NCBI GenBank assembly: GCA_963575645.1
Contig: OY754466.1
Location: 20,438,001 to 20,502,000 of the forward strand
DNA length: 64,000 bases
Direction of reading: 5' to 3'
DNA from: Xanthostigma xanthostigma
Taxonomy: Eukaryota; Arthropoda; Insecta; Raphidioptera; Raphidiidae
Part shown: positions 11,565 to 24,230 of the stretch, piece after piece
Layout of the letters: each line of letters begins with the position of its first letter
How positions within the stretch are numbered: position 1 is the first letter of the stretch
The notes under the pieces: generated by a model
Seen by the model: only the letters and a program-made list of their open reading frames with translations
The model's database searches: none
What the model was told of the DNA's origin: nothing
Made by a program: the position numbers and the translations under genes

Positions 11565-12131
11565 ATAAAGGGTTATACATTTATTATTTGTTGTCAAGCG
11601 TCTATGTTTTACGATGTCTATCTATCTATCTATCGAGATGAAAGAATGTGTAACTGGAATATAATATATTTTGTTTGTCTAATTGTGTTGACATCATTAA
11701 AAAACGACTGTATCGATTTTAACGAAGCTTAACATAAATTGGTACACAAACCTTAAAGTATAAGGTACCAAGGTAGGTTCGGGTTAAAAGACGGTATCAA
11801 CTACCAGTCGAAATCAACTGTGGAAGCTATATAGCTAAAATATTTTACGTGACGTTATAGTAAATTATTGTAACAAGCACGAAAAAAGTATTGGATAATG
11901 ATTTCGCAAATTCCACTTCGCTACAAATATTTCTGTCAATTTTGATAGAAACGGCTGATTATAGGTACTTTCCTTATAATATACCTACGTACGTCTAACA
12001 AAAATATAAAAGGAGAATGAAAGAAAAATAGAATATTTCAGTCATGCTTATTCTTACATAATTAAAGGAAGTTTAAATCCTTTATAATAGACCCTTTTTA
12101 TTCTACGCTACATATAGATTTTTCTTAAAAA
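11565..12131. other. no gene; short TCTA microsatellite
   Basis: A TCTA run lies at about 11617-11634. Otherwise AT-rich sequence with nothing recognised. Confidence 0.5.
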
Positions 12132-12384
12132 ATTGGTTGTCTGTAAAGTCGGTTTACGGACGATAGTTTTACGTGATAACGTATTCCGCTCGAATATCAT
12201 ATTTAATAATACATAACCTAAATTTTAGTAGCTGTCAAATTTGGGCCGATCGTGCTTCTCTATCGCTTATACTGCGTTCTCGCTATCACGCACAGGGTCA
12301 GGCGGAACGTGACACTTTTCGGAACGTTACACTTTTTCGTGCGTGCAGCTGGTGTTTCATCAATTTATAAGACGTTATCACGTC
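12132..12384 (-). mobile_element. Helentron-like non-autonomous element, copy C (253 bp)
   Basis: Same termini as copies A and B, with A-runs on both sides. The segment 'gctcgaatatcatatttaat' next to the 3' subterminal motif is shared with copy F (about 53185-53204) and absent from A, B, D and E, so C and F are one subfamily. F has roughly 300 bp more interior. The two overlapping small frames here are not genes. Confidence 0.65.
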
Positions 12385-14515
12385 AAAAACGCTCATATGA
12401 AATAAGAAATATTACTATGAATTTCCAAATTTTGAAGAAAATCAAAATTACATACCTTAATGTTTTTAATTAGTTAGACTTATTACATTTTCAATGTAAA
12501 ACAATAAATCCATGATTGGAAAATCTATTCAATGAAAATAAATAGAAGATAATTATAATATTATTTAAAATCACCACACTGTACGTAACGCTTGTCTTTA
12601 TTAGCGTCACAGTTTAAAAATGTTATAATCCAAGACACTCATTAAATTAAAAATTCTTATCACCAAAACTTACACAATTTTTTTCTTATGGTTTTAACTT
12701 TTTCATATCTTTGCCACTTTGACAATTTTGATTAATTAAAAAAAAACGCCTTATTAAAAAACAGTTGAAAATGTATTACTTCACGAACCAATTTATAGCT
12801 TTCTATGCAATGTTTACAGCACTTAAAACACTTCTTTTTCTAGCACTTTAATGACAACATTTGACACAAAGCGAATATACTCGTAGGTACTGATTTTACC
12901 GCAAGAATTTAGAAACCAATTAGACACATACATGTACTTTATTTCAAAATATTTTATCGCAAACAATTAAATTAAGGAACCATAAATTTAATTACTTATT
13001 ATTTTAATAGCACTCACAACCACCGTTTTTACATATTCACTCTTGGCAAACTTCAAGAGCCACACTAACTATCCATTGACGACGTCTTAATGATGGAACG
13101 GACGAATCACTTTTTGTGATCGGTTGTCAATATCTTCTTCCTAGCGGACGTTATGTGTACATTGATTGAATATTGTAAACAAATACCTGTAGTACAGGTG
13201 CCGTACTATGTAATAATATATAACTAATGTTAACACCCGTACGACTCATACAGCGCTAAGGCAAGGTAAGGTATTCAAACAGCAAGCAAACACATGGTTG
13301 GAGGAGAATGCTTCCTTTACCTTGCTTGCTATGCCATAGTCGTACGTGAACTGTTTGTTGGTTATATCTAAAGACAATGTGTAGTAGACATATCACTTTA
13401 TAACTCTAAAGCGCGTTTTACACTCTACAATGAAACAATACCGTTTGATGGCTTTATAAAGCGCTTGCTTTGGTCTCGCGGAGATAAGAGTGACACAAGA
13501 TGAGTATCGGTATCAATCTCAAGATATCCACGGTCCTGATCTTGATTTGCATGTAACACCGATTATTATCAGTTACTTGTATCAACCTACATATTTGATA
13601 GAAATTGACGCAATTTTTGTCATTTCGCGTTCGTTTATCATTATTCTAGTCCAGCAGAAAAAAGTATACTGTTTGTGTTATTTTTGTTCTATTATTGGAA
13701 GATGATTTTGTTAATTTGCGCTGAAAAATCTTAAATTTGTACAATATTGTTATTTACTATCATTATATAATGTATGCTTTATTTTTAATACATTTTACAA
13801 AATTTTAGTGAGTTCCATCGAAATTATCAAGAATGTAAAAACAGTAAAATTAGTGCTGTCACGTTCATTCTTCCTATTTCCTCTGTCACACTTCTGTCCA
13901 ACCATTCCTCACACACCTTCAGTCTCGAACCCGGCGTTCTCTGAGTCGGCCGGGCCTTAGGCTTTCACCATCGCAGTGGCGGAGGCTTGTTCCGTTACAA
14001 TTAGGGATACTTTATAGTGCAGTCAATTCGTCATTTAACCGTTCATTTTGGGTAAGCAGCGTTTTTTCTGGGTTGGTGGTGAGTTTACAACTTAAGTTTT
14101 CTCGATGGGGTTGCCCCCATTTGGTCGCTGATTGAAAAGAAGAGTGTAACTATAGTCCAGGGAAACTACATTATAAAAGTCCCAATATCGGTAAAAATTC
14201 CCGGAAAACCAGTTTATGGTTCTAAGCAAAAGTCCCTTTGGATCCGGATACCGCTAAAAATTTCACGCGGGATCAAAGGTCACTAAAACTGGTTTTTCAT
14301 GAATATTTTCATATTTTGACTCCATTGACTGAACTAATGGAGTCAACATACGATTTTCTACATACTTATATATTATAGCGTCTATAATTTACAATCTATC
14401 TATCAATGAACGTTTTTTTGAATATTGATAATAATAATAATTTTCTCTATATTTTGAAAATACTATTGTTGTTATTAAAATAAAATGAAAACTGATAATA
14501 GTTTTAATTCTGATA
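12385..14515. other. no gene; weak inverted repeat near 13247-13350
   Basis: 'cgtacgactcatacagcgc' near 13247 is loosely inverted against 'ctatgccatagtcgtacg' near 13330-13348, possibly a small decayed TIR element. A GC-richer patch at 13890-13990 (box-B-like GGTTCGAGACT on the minus strand) might be an old SINE. The frame at 13490-13705 has no recognisable domain. Confidence 0.35.
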
Positions 14516-14830
14516 GTCTAAGAACGATCTTCGGGAAATGCCTAAAATTTCAAACGGCTAAGAATTTGAGTAATCGTTCTTGGGGTTACAAGAAACTATT
14601 CTCACTGTGAAAAAGTGTGCTTCGATTTGCAGTTAAAACCACCCCTTTAAACTTTGTTTTCTAATTATCACACAAACTATGAGATATATGAAAAAAGGTT
14701 TCAATAGAAAATTGTAGGTTTTTATTTTTGCTACAAGAAAGTGCTCCACTGTCTTACCGCTATCTGCAATAGTTTACCCGTAAACCGCCCTTAAAAGTGA
14801 AAAAAAATAGATTACAATTTTTATACATTC
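14516..14830 (+). repeat. single arm of the 36.6-39.2 kb foldback family
   Basis: It opens 'agtctaagaacgatcttcgg' and matches the arm at 36615-36915 for about 300 bp. Shared landmarks are 'gttcttggggttacaagaaa', 'aaactatgagatatatgaa' and 'atagtttacccgtaaaccgcc'. The match fades after the 'accgccc' segment. Only one arm is present here. Confidence 0.7.
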
Positions 14831-15582
14831 AGGTGCACTCTAATGTCGTTGCGAAATTCTTTATCATATAGAACATGAGAATGTACTCACATAAAAACCA
14901 ATTATTGATGTACAGAGAAAAAGATCTCTTTTTATGTATACAAGGTTTTAAAAAAATGTCGATTAAAAATGGTCGTAATCAGATTTTCTGAGAATTTTCT
15001 TCAAATTATATCTGCACGTACTCACTCAAGCATCACATGCTAACTAAAAATACTGTAGACAGTATTTTGAAACGTAAAAACTCTTAAAAAGAATAAAAGT
15101 AACATTTGTCACTGCTTAGTAAGTGCTAGATGCCATCTATACTAAAAGCATTACCACTAATAAGAGATTAGGAATACCTAGTGGTGTAACTAAACCGTCT
15201 GAGAAATATTGTAATAAGTAATAACAATTAGAAGTAAATATTTTGATTAGCCGTTATGAAATTTGGTTAGCAACATAAATCAGCCGTAAAATCATTTGGT
15301 CAACATACACAGATTTTATTTGCGATAAAATAATAAAACTCGGGCTGCAGTCCATGTTCTGCAAAGAATCTTAATAGGGGTCAGTACTTTAACCATATGT
15401 GGGCAGCTAGCAATATTATGTATCTGCTTAATAATCAATCGCGCAGCAAAATGATTACTTGCTCAGCAAGATTTTAAAATTGATCAGCAGAAAAAGCATT
15501 TCTGTATTCAGTTTATCTCATTGGTATGCATATTTAAAATATGGATAACAATTTAAACAAACGAATTGCATTTGTGTTTGGG
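14831..15582. other. no recognisable feature
   Basis: AT-rich and non-coding by inspection. Nothing recognised. Confidence 0.5.
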
Positions 15583-15776
15583 TGGAGTTCTTTAAAAAAC
15601 AATTACGGGGTCGTGTCGATACTATGGCTTTTGCGCAGTGAAAAGAGGAAGGCATTTGAAGGGAGTTCTTTAAAAAAACAATTACGGGGTCGTGTCGATG
15701 CGATGGCGTTTTCTTGCGCACTAAAAAGGGGAGGATGTTTGGGGGGAGTTCTTTAAAAATCAATTGCGGAGTCGTG
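15583..15776 (+). repeat. minisatellite, about 80-bp period, 2.5 copies
   Basis: 'ggagttctttaaaa' recurs at 15584, 15662 and 15745 (spacings of 78 and 83). Each is followed by 'caattacggggtcg' or a variant. This is the same unit, in opposite orientation, as the 83-bp repeat at 39.57-39.85 kb. The frames crossing it on both strands are repeat artefacts. Confidence 0.75.
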
Positions 15777-16704
15777 TGTTCAAAGTGATATAGTAATACA
15801 GTATTTCTACACCAGTTGCTATGACGTGTATATGTAATTTCTGATTGGTTAGATTAAAAAAATGACAGTGAAAGACGAAATGTAGTTCCATTTTTTTACG
15901 TATTTTGAGGAAATTTGTGAATAATTCGCAATTTTTTTTTGCAGCACAAAATTGAATATTTTTCTTACTCTCTGAGTGCTTCACAAAATTTTATTTAACA
16001 TGGGGTACTCATTGCAGCTTATATATTTAATCAGCTGTACAGATATTTTTACAGCTATTCAGAATGGCATAAATTGCTGATTGATTTAGACATGTTTGCT
16101 AACCATGAGTTGCTGACCAATTAGCTATTATGGCTGGCCGATTACATTTTCCTGCTCAGAAAAACATGAATACTTGGCTAACCCATTAAATAACACCCAT
16201 AATAAATCCTCCTGCACTCACGGCCCTCTAGAGTCGGGGGCCTCTTCTGGCCTGGGGTCTGTGGCATTTTTTCCGTCCTGCCACTCTATTGTTACGCCAC
16301 TGGGGATACCACAAACCGTACTCCAATCATGGGATACCACAAACCGGTCTCAATAAATGAATCATACTTATTGAACTAAATCCTGCGCAATTTATTTTTG
16401 ATGCAATTGTAATGCAAGCTTTACACATAGCACAAGAATCGCAGGTTGTAACTTCAAGCGAAACCGGTATAAAGAAGTATCAGGTTGGCCGCGTTTCATC
16501 GGTCCGTCATGTTATGACGGTACCCGACACCGGGACCGTAACTGATACTGCTTCAATATTGGTAGCCGATTACTGATTACCTACTGATAGGTGTTGAACG
16601 AAGAAAAATCGATGAAAGAGAAAATACTCCTCGCATAAAAGCGGTAATCACGTTACTCACGTTACTCGATTGGGGGATGATCTTTATGGTGATCTTAGAG
16701 ACTA
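15777..16704. other. no gene; small direct repeat
   Basis: 'gggataccacaaaccg' occurs twice within 16302-16346. The GC-richer patch at 16210-16300 was not identified. No coding recognised. Confidence 0.4.
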
Positions 16705-16708
16705 TTTT

Positions 16709-17325
16709 TACCATTCCAACACCTTAAGTCGGAGTGGTACTAATTTAGGTTAAAATTCACTTTTCCAAATTTATTTCGTCTTGAGGTCACGCGAAACTAA
16801 AAAACGTATTTTTGGAAAAAGTCTGTGCGTCCGTTAGTTCGTCTGTAAACATGATGTAGGTCAAGCGGATGAACAGATTAAACCCAAATTTTTGGGAAAT
16901 ATTTGATATGCAAATAATATTAGAGCCATATTAATTTTGGGGAAAATTCACAAAAGAGATATATGCTATAACGTTGTTTTGTTATAGAACAATGGTATAC
17001 TTTTCATAAGGGTTTATTATTCTGTTTATTTTTTCAAGACAGTTTTGTTAATTAATACAGAAATATTTCAGAGTGAAATTAGTTAAGCATGCTTTGGTTA
17101 ATTTTTACACGACGTGGAACATATTATTATATCAATGCAAACGAATAGCAAATATAATAATTTTTAATACTAGCAATTACCCGCGTCACCGCACGCGATA
17201 TCAGAAATTTTATCTTCTTTATTATACTGTATCAAATGTCAATATTTTACCATTCCAACCCACAAGTGGGAAATGGTACCGACTACTAGTTTAGGTCAAA
17301 ACTCACTTTTCAAAATTTTACAATA
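16709..17325 (+). repeat. 'ACCATTCCAAC' family: one copy and the start of a second
   Basis: Copy X1 starts at 16709 and runs to about 17248, where the head of a second copy (X2, 'accattccaacccacaag') begins and continues to about 17325. The head folds as a hairpin (CCCAC aa GTGGG inside ACCATT...ATGGT). Similar full copy at 54930-55560, minus-strand ends at 21436 and 58871. The interior near 16860-17000 ('gcggatgaacagatt', 'gatatgcaaata') is shared with Helentron-like copy E. Confidence 0.65.
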
Positions 17326-17328
17326 TTA

Positions 17329-17680
17329 GAAACTATGCAGTAATAATCCATTATCTGTACGATAATGTATTACTGCATAGTTTCTGAATTAATAGGAACG
17401 CGGTAGCGATTTGTATATATGAAAACAGCATCGCAATTCAGCGAAAGTCAGGGCCATCTTGTGTGCATCGAGGGCGGTGGGTACGTCAATCAATAAAGTG
17501 ATTTATTATTTTTCCCTCTTTTATCAGGGCCCCGATTACATATTACTCGTGCTAGTTGAATAAAGTATTATGTGCGATCATTGATCGAAGGAGAATATTC
17601 CACTCGCGTGTTACCGCACTCGCTACGCTCGTGCGGAAAATTTCACGCTCATGGAATCTTCTCCTTCTCTCACTAGTAGC
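17329..17680 (-). mobile_element. double-hairpin MITE family, truncated copy
   Basis: Minus-strand copy of the family seen whole at 43131-43560 and 59368-59855. Present are the hairpin bearing 'cgcactcgctacgctcgtgc' (about 17570-17680) and the palindrome at about 17329-17386, whose arms read AGAAACTATGCAGTAATA. The far end is missing where it abuts the preceding repeat. Confidence 0.7.
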
Positions 17681-18718
17681 ATAATATACTATTAATATTT
17701 CTATAGAAACTCAGCATAACAATTTAACTATTATTAATATCCTAGTAACGTGCAAAATAAGTATGTATAACAAATTTTTTTGACTCTAATGATGTCTTTC
17801 ATTATAATATTGTTAGAATTAAACCTGTTGTTGCTTATTCCAATATATTTTTAATGTAATTTTAAAAATAAATCCGCCGAGATTAAACACATACATGCTT
17901 TTATTTGTTGTACGTTTCATCCTATAAAATGGAAAATATAAAAAGTAATTACATATTACACAGCTCATATATACGTAATGTGGCTATAAAGGGAAAAACA
18001 GTTTTTTAATTTTATTTTTACTCGACCACACAAGTGTATACTTAACACTTTAATAGCCATTTTTAATTTTTGCTCACATTCCGTTTTTATAACATTTTTT
18101 TTATATTCTTAAACAAAATGAACAGAATCTTTGCATTAACTAAACCACACACGATGCAAACATATTGTAAAATTGAGTAAAACATGTCTTCATAGATACA
18201 CCATTTTATAAAAAAGATTCTTCGCACAGAGTTTGCGGATATTGGATTTTCCTATTAGTTTTATTAAAACTATCTAAAGTATGTACGTCAAATTATATTT
18301 CTCTAGCTCATCTAGAAGTGGACCAACAAAATAGTTTCTAATTTTGTACCTAAAATATATTGCCTGCACACTCTCTTTTATATATTACAGCTTATTTTTA
18401 ATATTTCGCAACTAATGATCGAAGTACTACTAGATTTCAAGAGTAACATTTCAGAGGCATAGATAGATTCTACGGAAGAAAGTCTAAGGACCTTTTTTGT
18501 GCAGAATTTTACAGATTACAATTTTTCTCATAACTATGCATCTAGGAAAATTGATAATTTTCGAGATATTTGTGAAAAACTAGAATTTTCCCTTTCGACG
18601 CCTAAAGAAATCTACATTAAAATAAAGGTTTCTACTGAAAGTCTAATTTTCCTGGGCTATAAATTTTTAATGATGACGTTTGTATGCGACACATGACGTG
18701 CCTTTCATAAAATACAAA
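17681..18718. other. no recognisable feature
   Basis: AT-rich. The 65-codon frame at 18499-18696 shows no known domain. Confidence 0.5.
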
Positions 18719-19218
18719 TCTTAAACTAGTGATGCCACGAATAGTGATTTTGCCGAATACCGAATACCGAATATTCGGCCATGTTCTCGGCCGAAGCGCC
18801 GAATATTCGGCGGCCGAATGTTCGGCTAATTATTTGTACATTTCGCGGGTGACAGGTTACGACTTGTCCCATTACGGAGCGTGCGTAGCAACGCCGCGGG
18901 CGTATTTGTTTCATTTGCGCAATTAGACCGTGTCACGATAAGCATTATTTGTTCATTGTTACATCAAATTGTGTTATTAATAGTCCTTATTACTAAAAAA
19001 TATCACTGTTTGGTCACTAAAAGCTTTACAAAATAATATTATTTAAGAAAAAAATCGCATATTTTTGAGTAATATGTGCGTTTTTCCCCATGATTTGATA
19101 TTCGGTATTCGGCCGAATAGTACGCAACATTCGGCCGAATACCGAATATTAAAAAAAGTAGCCGAATAGGCCGAATACCGAATAGTAGCCGAATATTCGT
19201 GGCATCTCTATCTTAAAC
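18719..19218. mobile_element. hAT-type MITE with perfect 8-bp TSD
   Basis: TSD TCTTAAAC lies at 18719-18726 and 19211-19218. The element, 18727-19210, starts TAGTGATGCCACGAAT and ends ATTCGTGGCATCTCTA. Many 'ccgaata' and 'attcgg' subterminal repeats occur at both ends, a usual arrangement for hAT transposase binding. There is no coding capacity. The GC-richer core (about 18840-18930) is unidentified. Confidence 0.9.
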
Positions 19219-19785
19219 TAAGCGTGTCTTTTCACAATTCGTGTGGTGTCAGCCAAGCTCGGCGAACTACATTACACGAACCATTTCGAGCCACTTTATC
19301 ACTCAAAATCTTTTTTACCTTTTTTATTAATTTATAAAGCCTCGCTAATTACCAAAAATACCAAATTTAATTTAAAAAAAATAGTTCCTGAGATATTGAC
19401 GTCCAAATATCGCTATATTTAACATTCACTAGACACTCATCATAAAGAAGAAGAAGAATTACTTTACTACATATTATTAGTATTCGATTGACGCATTACG
19501 GCATTTATGCTGGGTTGCAAAAAGTGTTGCTAAAAAAATTTATTTGACAATTAGATTGCCAATTGCCATCATATGAGAACTGGTAACATCGCGAAAACAA
19601 GAAATTTAGATCGGGTGTTTTTTTTTTCATATTGAATACTGGTAGAGATGTTGGGAGCAGTTCCGTAATGTCTGGAACTACTAAACCAACTCTAAAAATT
19701 CTTTTACTAATAAAAATCCACACTAGCGCTGAGTAATATAGGCTTTTTTACTGTAATACGGTAAGGTTCCACGATCGTTATATAA
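19219..19785. other. no gene; one end of the TGCTGGGTTG hairpin family
   Basis: 'tgctgggttgcaaaaag' at 19508 matches the terminus of the hairpin element at 7998, but the opposite end is not evident. The rest is unrecognised. Confidence 0.4.
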
Positions 19786-19999
19786 AATACTAGCGGTCCC
19801 GCCCGGTTTCACCCGTGTGCAAAAGAACGAATAGGAGGGGGGGAAAGACACGAGTAAGCCTATAGCCTTCCTCGATAAATGGGCTATCCAACAACAAAAA
19901 AAAATTTCTATTCGAACCAGTAGTCCCTGAGATTAATGCGTTCAACCAAACAAACAAATAAATAAAGTCTTCAGCTTTATACGTTAGTACAGATATAGA
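19786..19999 (+). repeat. RTE-like LINE/SINE 3' tail
   Basis: The order 'actagcggtcccgcccgg', 'tatagccttcctcgataa', 'atgggctatc', 'ttcaaccaaacaaac' and 'agctttatacgttagtaca' is one I recall as a common tail of RTE-group elements in Lepidoptera and other insects, from memory rather than a search. No coding region precedes it, so this is a short 3' fragment or a SINE using that tail. Confidence 0.55.
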
Positions 20000-20032
20000 T
20001 TATTTGTGTGCGGAGCCGCGGGTAGCGACTAG

Positions 20033-20231
20033 TGCCAAGCCCGGCTCTTAGAAAGAACAGATTCGCCGAAAAAAAGAATTGAAATCTAAATGGGTGTCAA
20101 ACCTTCATTTGGCAAATTTTCATGTTTTATATTACAGACAAATGACTCGTGCCAAGTGAAAGCTTCATGTACCCATTTAGATTTCAATTTTTTTTTCGTC
20201 GAAGCTGTTCATTCCAGAAGCCGGGCTTGGC
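20033..20231. mobile_element. 199-bp hairpin element
   Basis: It begins GCCAAGCCCGGCT and ends with the inverse at 20231. Arms of about 85 bp pair through 'gaaatctaaatgggt' and its complement. The loop is about 25 bp. The plus frame at 20090-20314 runs through the hairpin and is not a gene. Confidence 0.75.
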
Positions 20232-21295
20232 CCCTTTTCCACATTTTTTTTGTTTTTGTTGGGATAGTACAAATACCTAGGTACTGTTTTACCGTGTCTG
20301 ACCGAATAGTATAAAATAGACCTTAAGACTTTGCAGCTGACGTGTTAAAGTATTACGCCATGCACAATCAACACTTAACATAAAATTGTTGATTCCGTGA
20401 CTAAAATAAAAGTTACTAGGACAGTTTTCTTAATTGTGAGAAAACATGTTAGCATTATATAATTGTAAACATAGCTGAATTAAAATTCTGATGAACTGTC
20501 TTTGATTAATTTCGTGTGCACAATGAATTGGTAGATATACTTAGGTACTTGATATTAATTTGTTTCAACTCTGGTTCAGAAAAGCGTTTTATTGCAACAC
20601 CACAAAATCCTTACGGTTTGTAACCAAACCTATACAACAAGCCGCAAAAGGGCATGATTTTGAATCGAATTCATTTGCGAAAAATAACTTACTGTGTTTT
20701 CAGGAATTTGTTTAATTTTTCAAAAGTATACGAACAAACAATATAGGTAATATTATTATTGCTTTTTTACTCTAACAAATGTGATCAATTATTTTTTATT
20801 ATTATTGTTCTAAATTAAAAAAAAAACATGCTTTCCTTAAAAAGAGGCTTATAATGAACCGATATTCGATCATGTTTCATTATTTTTTCGCTTTAATGAA
20901 CTCCCCTATTACAGACAGTGCGTATTTTTTTAATTAAAAATTGATATTCTTTTTGGAATACGTTTCACTCTGAAATTGTACATTTTAAAATTATTTTAAA
21001 TAAAATGTGACGGCAGGACGTAGTTTAGTTTTAAAATAAACATAACCTTGTATGATTTTTTTAATACAATTTTTAATTTTTTGTTTGAATACCTATTTTT
21101 TTATAAATTATTGCAATTATTGCCGTATTTACTCGGTGCTGTCCGTGAATAATGTAACGACATATAGATTAAAAATATACAGACCAAAATTTTGTTCCAG
21201 TGTACAATATCATAAGTTGATATTTCGTCAGATTTTGTCAGTGCAACTGAAGCTGCTTTTTTGCTCACAGCACATGCGCCTTTCGTCGTAACCTA
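20232..21295. other. no recognisable feature
   Basis: AT-rich; no element ends or coding region recognised. Confidence 0.5.
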
Positions 21296-21745
21296 ATAAT
21301 TGTGAAAAAGTGCAGAGTTTTTCCAAAAATATGTTTTTTGTAGTCGGGGAACCTCAAAACGAAAAAATATTGAAATATTAAAATTTTGAAAATGATTTTT
21401 GATCAGCACCATTCCCTACTTGTGGGTTGGAATGGTAAAAAAACTGTTTGAACACGGTCTATTATACGAATTCTATAATATAAAAATTTCTCCTCTTTCG
21501 TTTAAGACAGGTTTCGAACCGATCTGATTTTAATTGAGCGAGTTATAAACAAAAAAATTCATTTTTTTCTTTTGTCCCCTTTGGCACTAAAATTCAAAAA
21601 TTGAGCGACGTTTGGTCAAATAGACCCTGAGACGAAACGAACAAAAAAAGTTTTTTTAAAATCGTGTGAATAGTTTGGGCTGTACGTGGGCTACAAAAAA
21701 AGCTTGACAGATTCACAGACGAACAGACAAAGCAATTATATAAAG
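21296..21745. repeat. junction of an ACCATTCCAAC-family end (-) and a 'cacagattc' repeat (+)
   Basis: The minus-strand head of the ACCATTCCAAC family ends at 21436. From about 21437 the plus strand matches the repeat at 42.6-42.95 kb: 'ttctcctctttcgtttaag', 'cgaaccgatctgattt', 'gagcgagttata' and 'tttgggctgtacg', ending in 'cacagacgaacagacaaag'. Confidence 0.6.
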
Positions 21746-22675
21746 ACGCTTCCATTGAATGCTAAAAAAATTATGATAATTGAATAGTGTTGCCGCCAAG
21801 ACGAGATAATATTTTTTCTCGTCTCGAATTCTTTGACGAAATCAAAATTAAACTGTGACAATTTCTCCGAGGCGAGCAATAATCGAAAAATTTCGACAAA
21901 ATTGAGCTATTTACATAAAAATAAATCTCTCTTGGCTCTGGTTACATAAAACGCGTAAGCTTGTGACAATTTACCTACTGCAGAAACATAATTTGACTAA
22001 TTTTTAGATATTGGCTTATCGATGCGAGATGTTGCGAGAATTCTTACTATTCAAACGAAAGTCATCCTCGAAAAAATAACGAGACGATATGATTGAAACA
22101 TTTTCATTTCGAAATTGAAAACGAGAACGAAAATGGTATTTTTTGTAGAGTCCAATCGAAACAGCAACATTTTATTTGATGTTCTTAACGAAACCAACAG
22201 TAATTTGGCATATTCTCGTGTATTGAAACCGTTATAATAATTTCAGACATAGAATAATTACATAACGAGTATTGGTCGTTTTTCCACATATCGTGTTCAT
22301 CAAACTTACATCATCCGCGCACCGTGTTTGTGTATGAGTCTAGGTTACGATCTATCATTAACATTGGAATGTAATTTCGTGTGCGTGCCGGTTCAGAACG
22401 ACTCAATGTTGCCGCTACGTTAACGTGCAGTCGTTGTGATTTCAACAGGCACGGTAATGTGAAGACTACGGCAACGTAATGTTGTTCTGAAGAGGGGCTA
22501 AATGCCCCTAGGCACGGAATAATCTTGCTCTAGAGCTGCACTTAAGCAGCAATCAAGTAAAGTAGCGGCCACATCAATGTTATGTAATGTTAGCTCTTCC
22601 AACCAAATCAGTCTATTCTAACTTTTTTTTAATGAGTTGCAAATTGTATGGAATGTTCATTTTTATTTAAAATAT
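21746..22675. other. no recognisable feature
   Basis: Contains 'cgagacga'-like short repeats between 21790 and 22150 and a mixed-composition stretch at 22300-22600. No gene or element end recognised. Confidence 0.45.
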
Positions 22676-23340
22676 TGTTGCGTGCCCCTTGATGGGACGC
22701 CTATGGAATTCGGTAGAAACTACTAGAACCAACAACAATGGAAACAGGTAAAGAACACCCGACCTTGGAGACACACATACATGTAAAGGAAAGGATCTCG
22801 GTGCGGGAAGCAGGTAGCGAAGTTAGACCCGATTTCTTAGAATCGCTTGGAGAGAACAATAGATGTAAAGGAAGAAATATCGATTCTTCCTGAACATTCG
22901 ATAGAAGCGTGGGCCGAAACAATATAAGGGAGCAGAGTTAGCAAGTCAGGCAGTCAGTTATTCGAGCTGTTCGCGAGTTGTATTGATACAGTGCTCTGGC
23001 ATTACGACATAAATTAATACTGTGGAAATAAATTAACTTTAGTGAGTGCAATTTATATAAATCTGTTTAAAAACTTTTTGTAAATACAAGTGTGAATCAG
23101 CTACTGTACTAGATAAACTTTGTGTTGTGTTCCTGTGATGTAAATATTTTGTGTATATAATATTCTCTGTTACTTAGTCTTTTTTTTTATAATTTAGAAC
23201 TATTAGTTTTGTTTCTGTTAACGTTATTATTTCTGTTAAGTTAAAGAAGTACGCTTTCGGTTGTGTGTTTTACTCTTTTGTTAAACATTTATTATTGTAA
23301 ATAAATAATTTCCGCCACGGACTACAGCAGTTTTCTTACA
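22676..23340 (+). mobile_element. LTR fossil (long terminal repeat, about 665 bp)
   Basis: It begins TGTTGCGTGCCCC and ends TTTTCTTACA, the TG...CA form of an LTR. A TATA-like 'aatataaggg' near 22920 is followed by a likely transcript start region and, near the 3' end, AATAAA-like signals. Composition and order fit an insect LTR retrotransposon; the family (Gypsy or BEL) cannot be fixed from the LTR alone. No second LTR and no gag or pol is recognised in the window. It is a fossil and predates the hAT insertion just downstream. Confidence 0.55.
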
Positions 23341-24230
23341 ATATAATTAGGAGGAAGTCTCGTAACGCCGGACGGCACCTAGCGTCGGACACTCGCACGA
23401 TCTCGACAAGTCACAACGCGTTCGATTAAAAAATCGGTGAAAGCGGCGCGGGGGAACGTAGCGACTAGTTATGTATCGCTCCTGAGCGAGTCGTTCATAA
23501 TGAACGATTTCTTTCTCGGAGCGGAGCGAGTCGCTCTTTTTTGTGAACGACTCACTCCGAGTGCCATTGCTCTGTGCTGAGCTGTTCTGTACTGTTGCAT
23601 TCGCACATTTACAGAGCGCACACAGCGTAGGCCACAGAGGCACCAGTGAATTTTGCACGTACGGAGTTGTCTTTTCTGAGTCATTTAATGTTGAATGATA
23701 GACTGTAAGTGTATTAGTGCTAAGCTTAAACCATTCACATTGACGTCGTTGACAAAGATATAATATTGTAACAATAAACATTATTGAAGAGTTGTATTCA
23801 GACGTTAATCAAATATTTGAATAAACATTATTATTGTTAAGCTTTAATTATACTTTATCCGAAATGCGAATAATATAAGATCAGAATCATTTAAAATGAG
23901 CTCAGAGCTGAGTGTGTGTATTGTGCCGTGCATTGTGCAATGCTACATGACTCCTGAGCATGTATGGATGACAGTTCACACCTCTGCAGTCTGCAGTCTT
24001 GTGTAGTGCGTACTGTCTAGTGTCGCTCCTTTGAACGACTCGCTCTGAGCGACTCTTTTTAGTTAGCGGAGCGCACGGAGCCAGCTCCCAATAAAGAGTC
24101 ATACATCACTAGAAGCGACACAGGGTCCCGGAACGCGGTTTGTCGGTGAGGCGCACGGTCACTGTGGAAGCGGTCGATTGCTGTTTTTGGCGGGAAAGCA
24201 CCGCGTCACATTAATTCCAAGTGAGTATTA
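23341..24230 (+). mobile_element. probable leader of the same LTR fossil, split by a hAT element
   Basis: The GC-richer sequence just after the LTR (23341-23465) resumes at about 24112-24230 once the hAT insert is removed. This fits the untranslated leader of the retroelement. No coding domain is recognised and the 3' limit is uncertain. The minus-strand frames at 23347-23781 run across the junction and are not genes. Confidence 0.4.
23458..24119. mobile_element. hAT-type element inserted in the LTR fossil
   Basis: TSD GTAGCGAC (23458-23465) and GAAGCGAC (24112-24119), seven of eight matching. The element, 23466-24111, starts TAGTTATGTATCGCTCC; the other end in reverse reads TAGTGATGTATGACTC. 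Subterminal sequence is rich in 'gagcgagtcgttc'-like repeats at both ends. There is no transposase frame. Confidence 0.8.

Noticed and set aside
13860-13990. Possible promoter or exon in a GC-richer patch
   Set aside because: No frame, splice signals or known motif beyond a weak box-B-like string on the minus strand.
23347-23781. 144-codon minus-strand gene
   Set aside because: It crosses the boundary of the hAT insertion and the LTR leader and has no recognisable domain.
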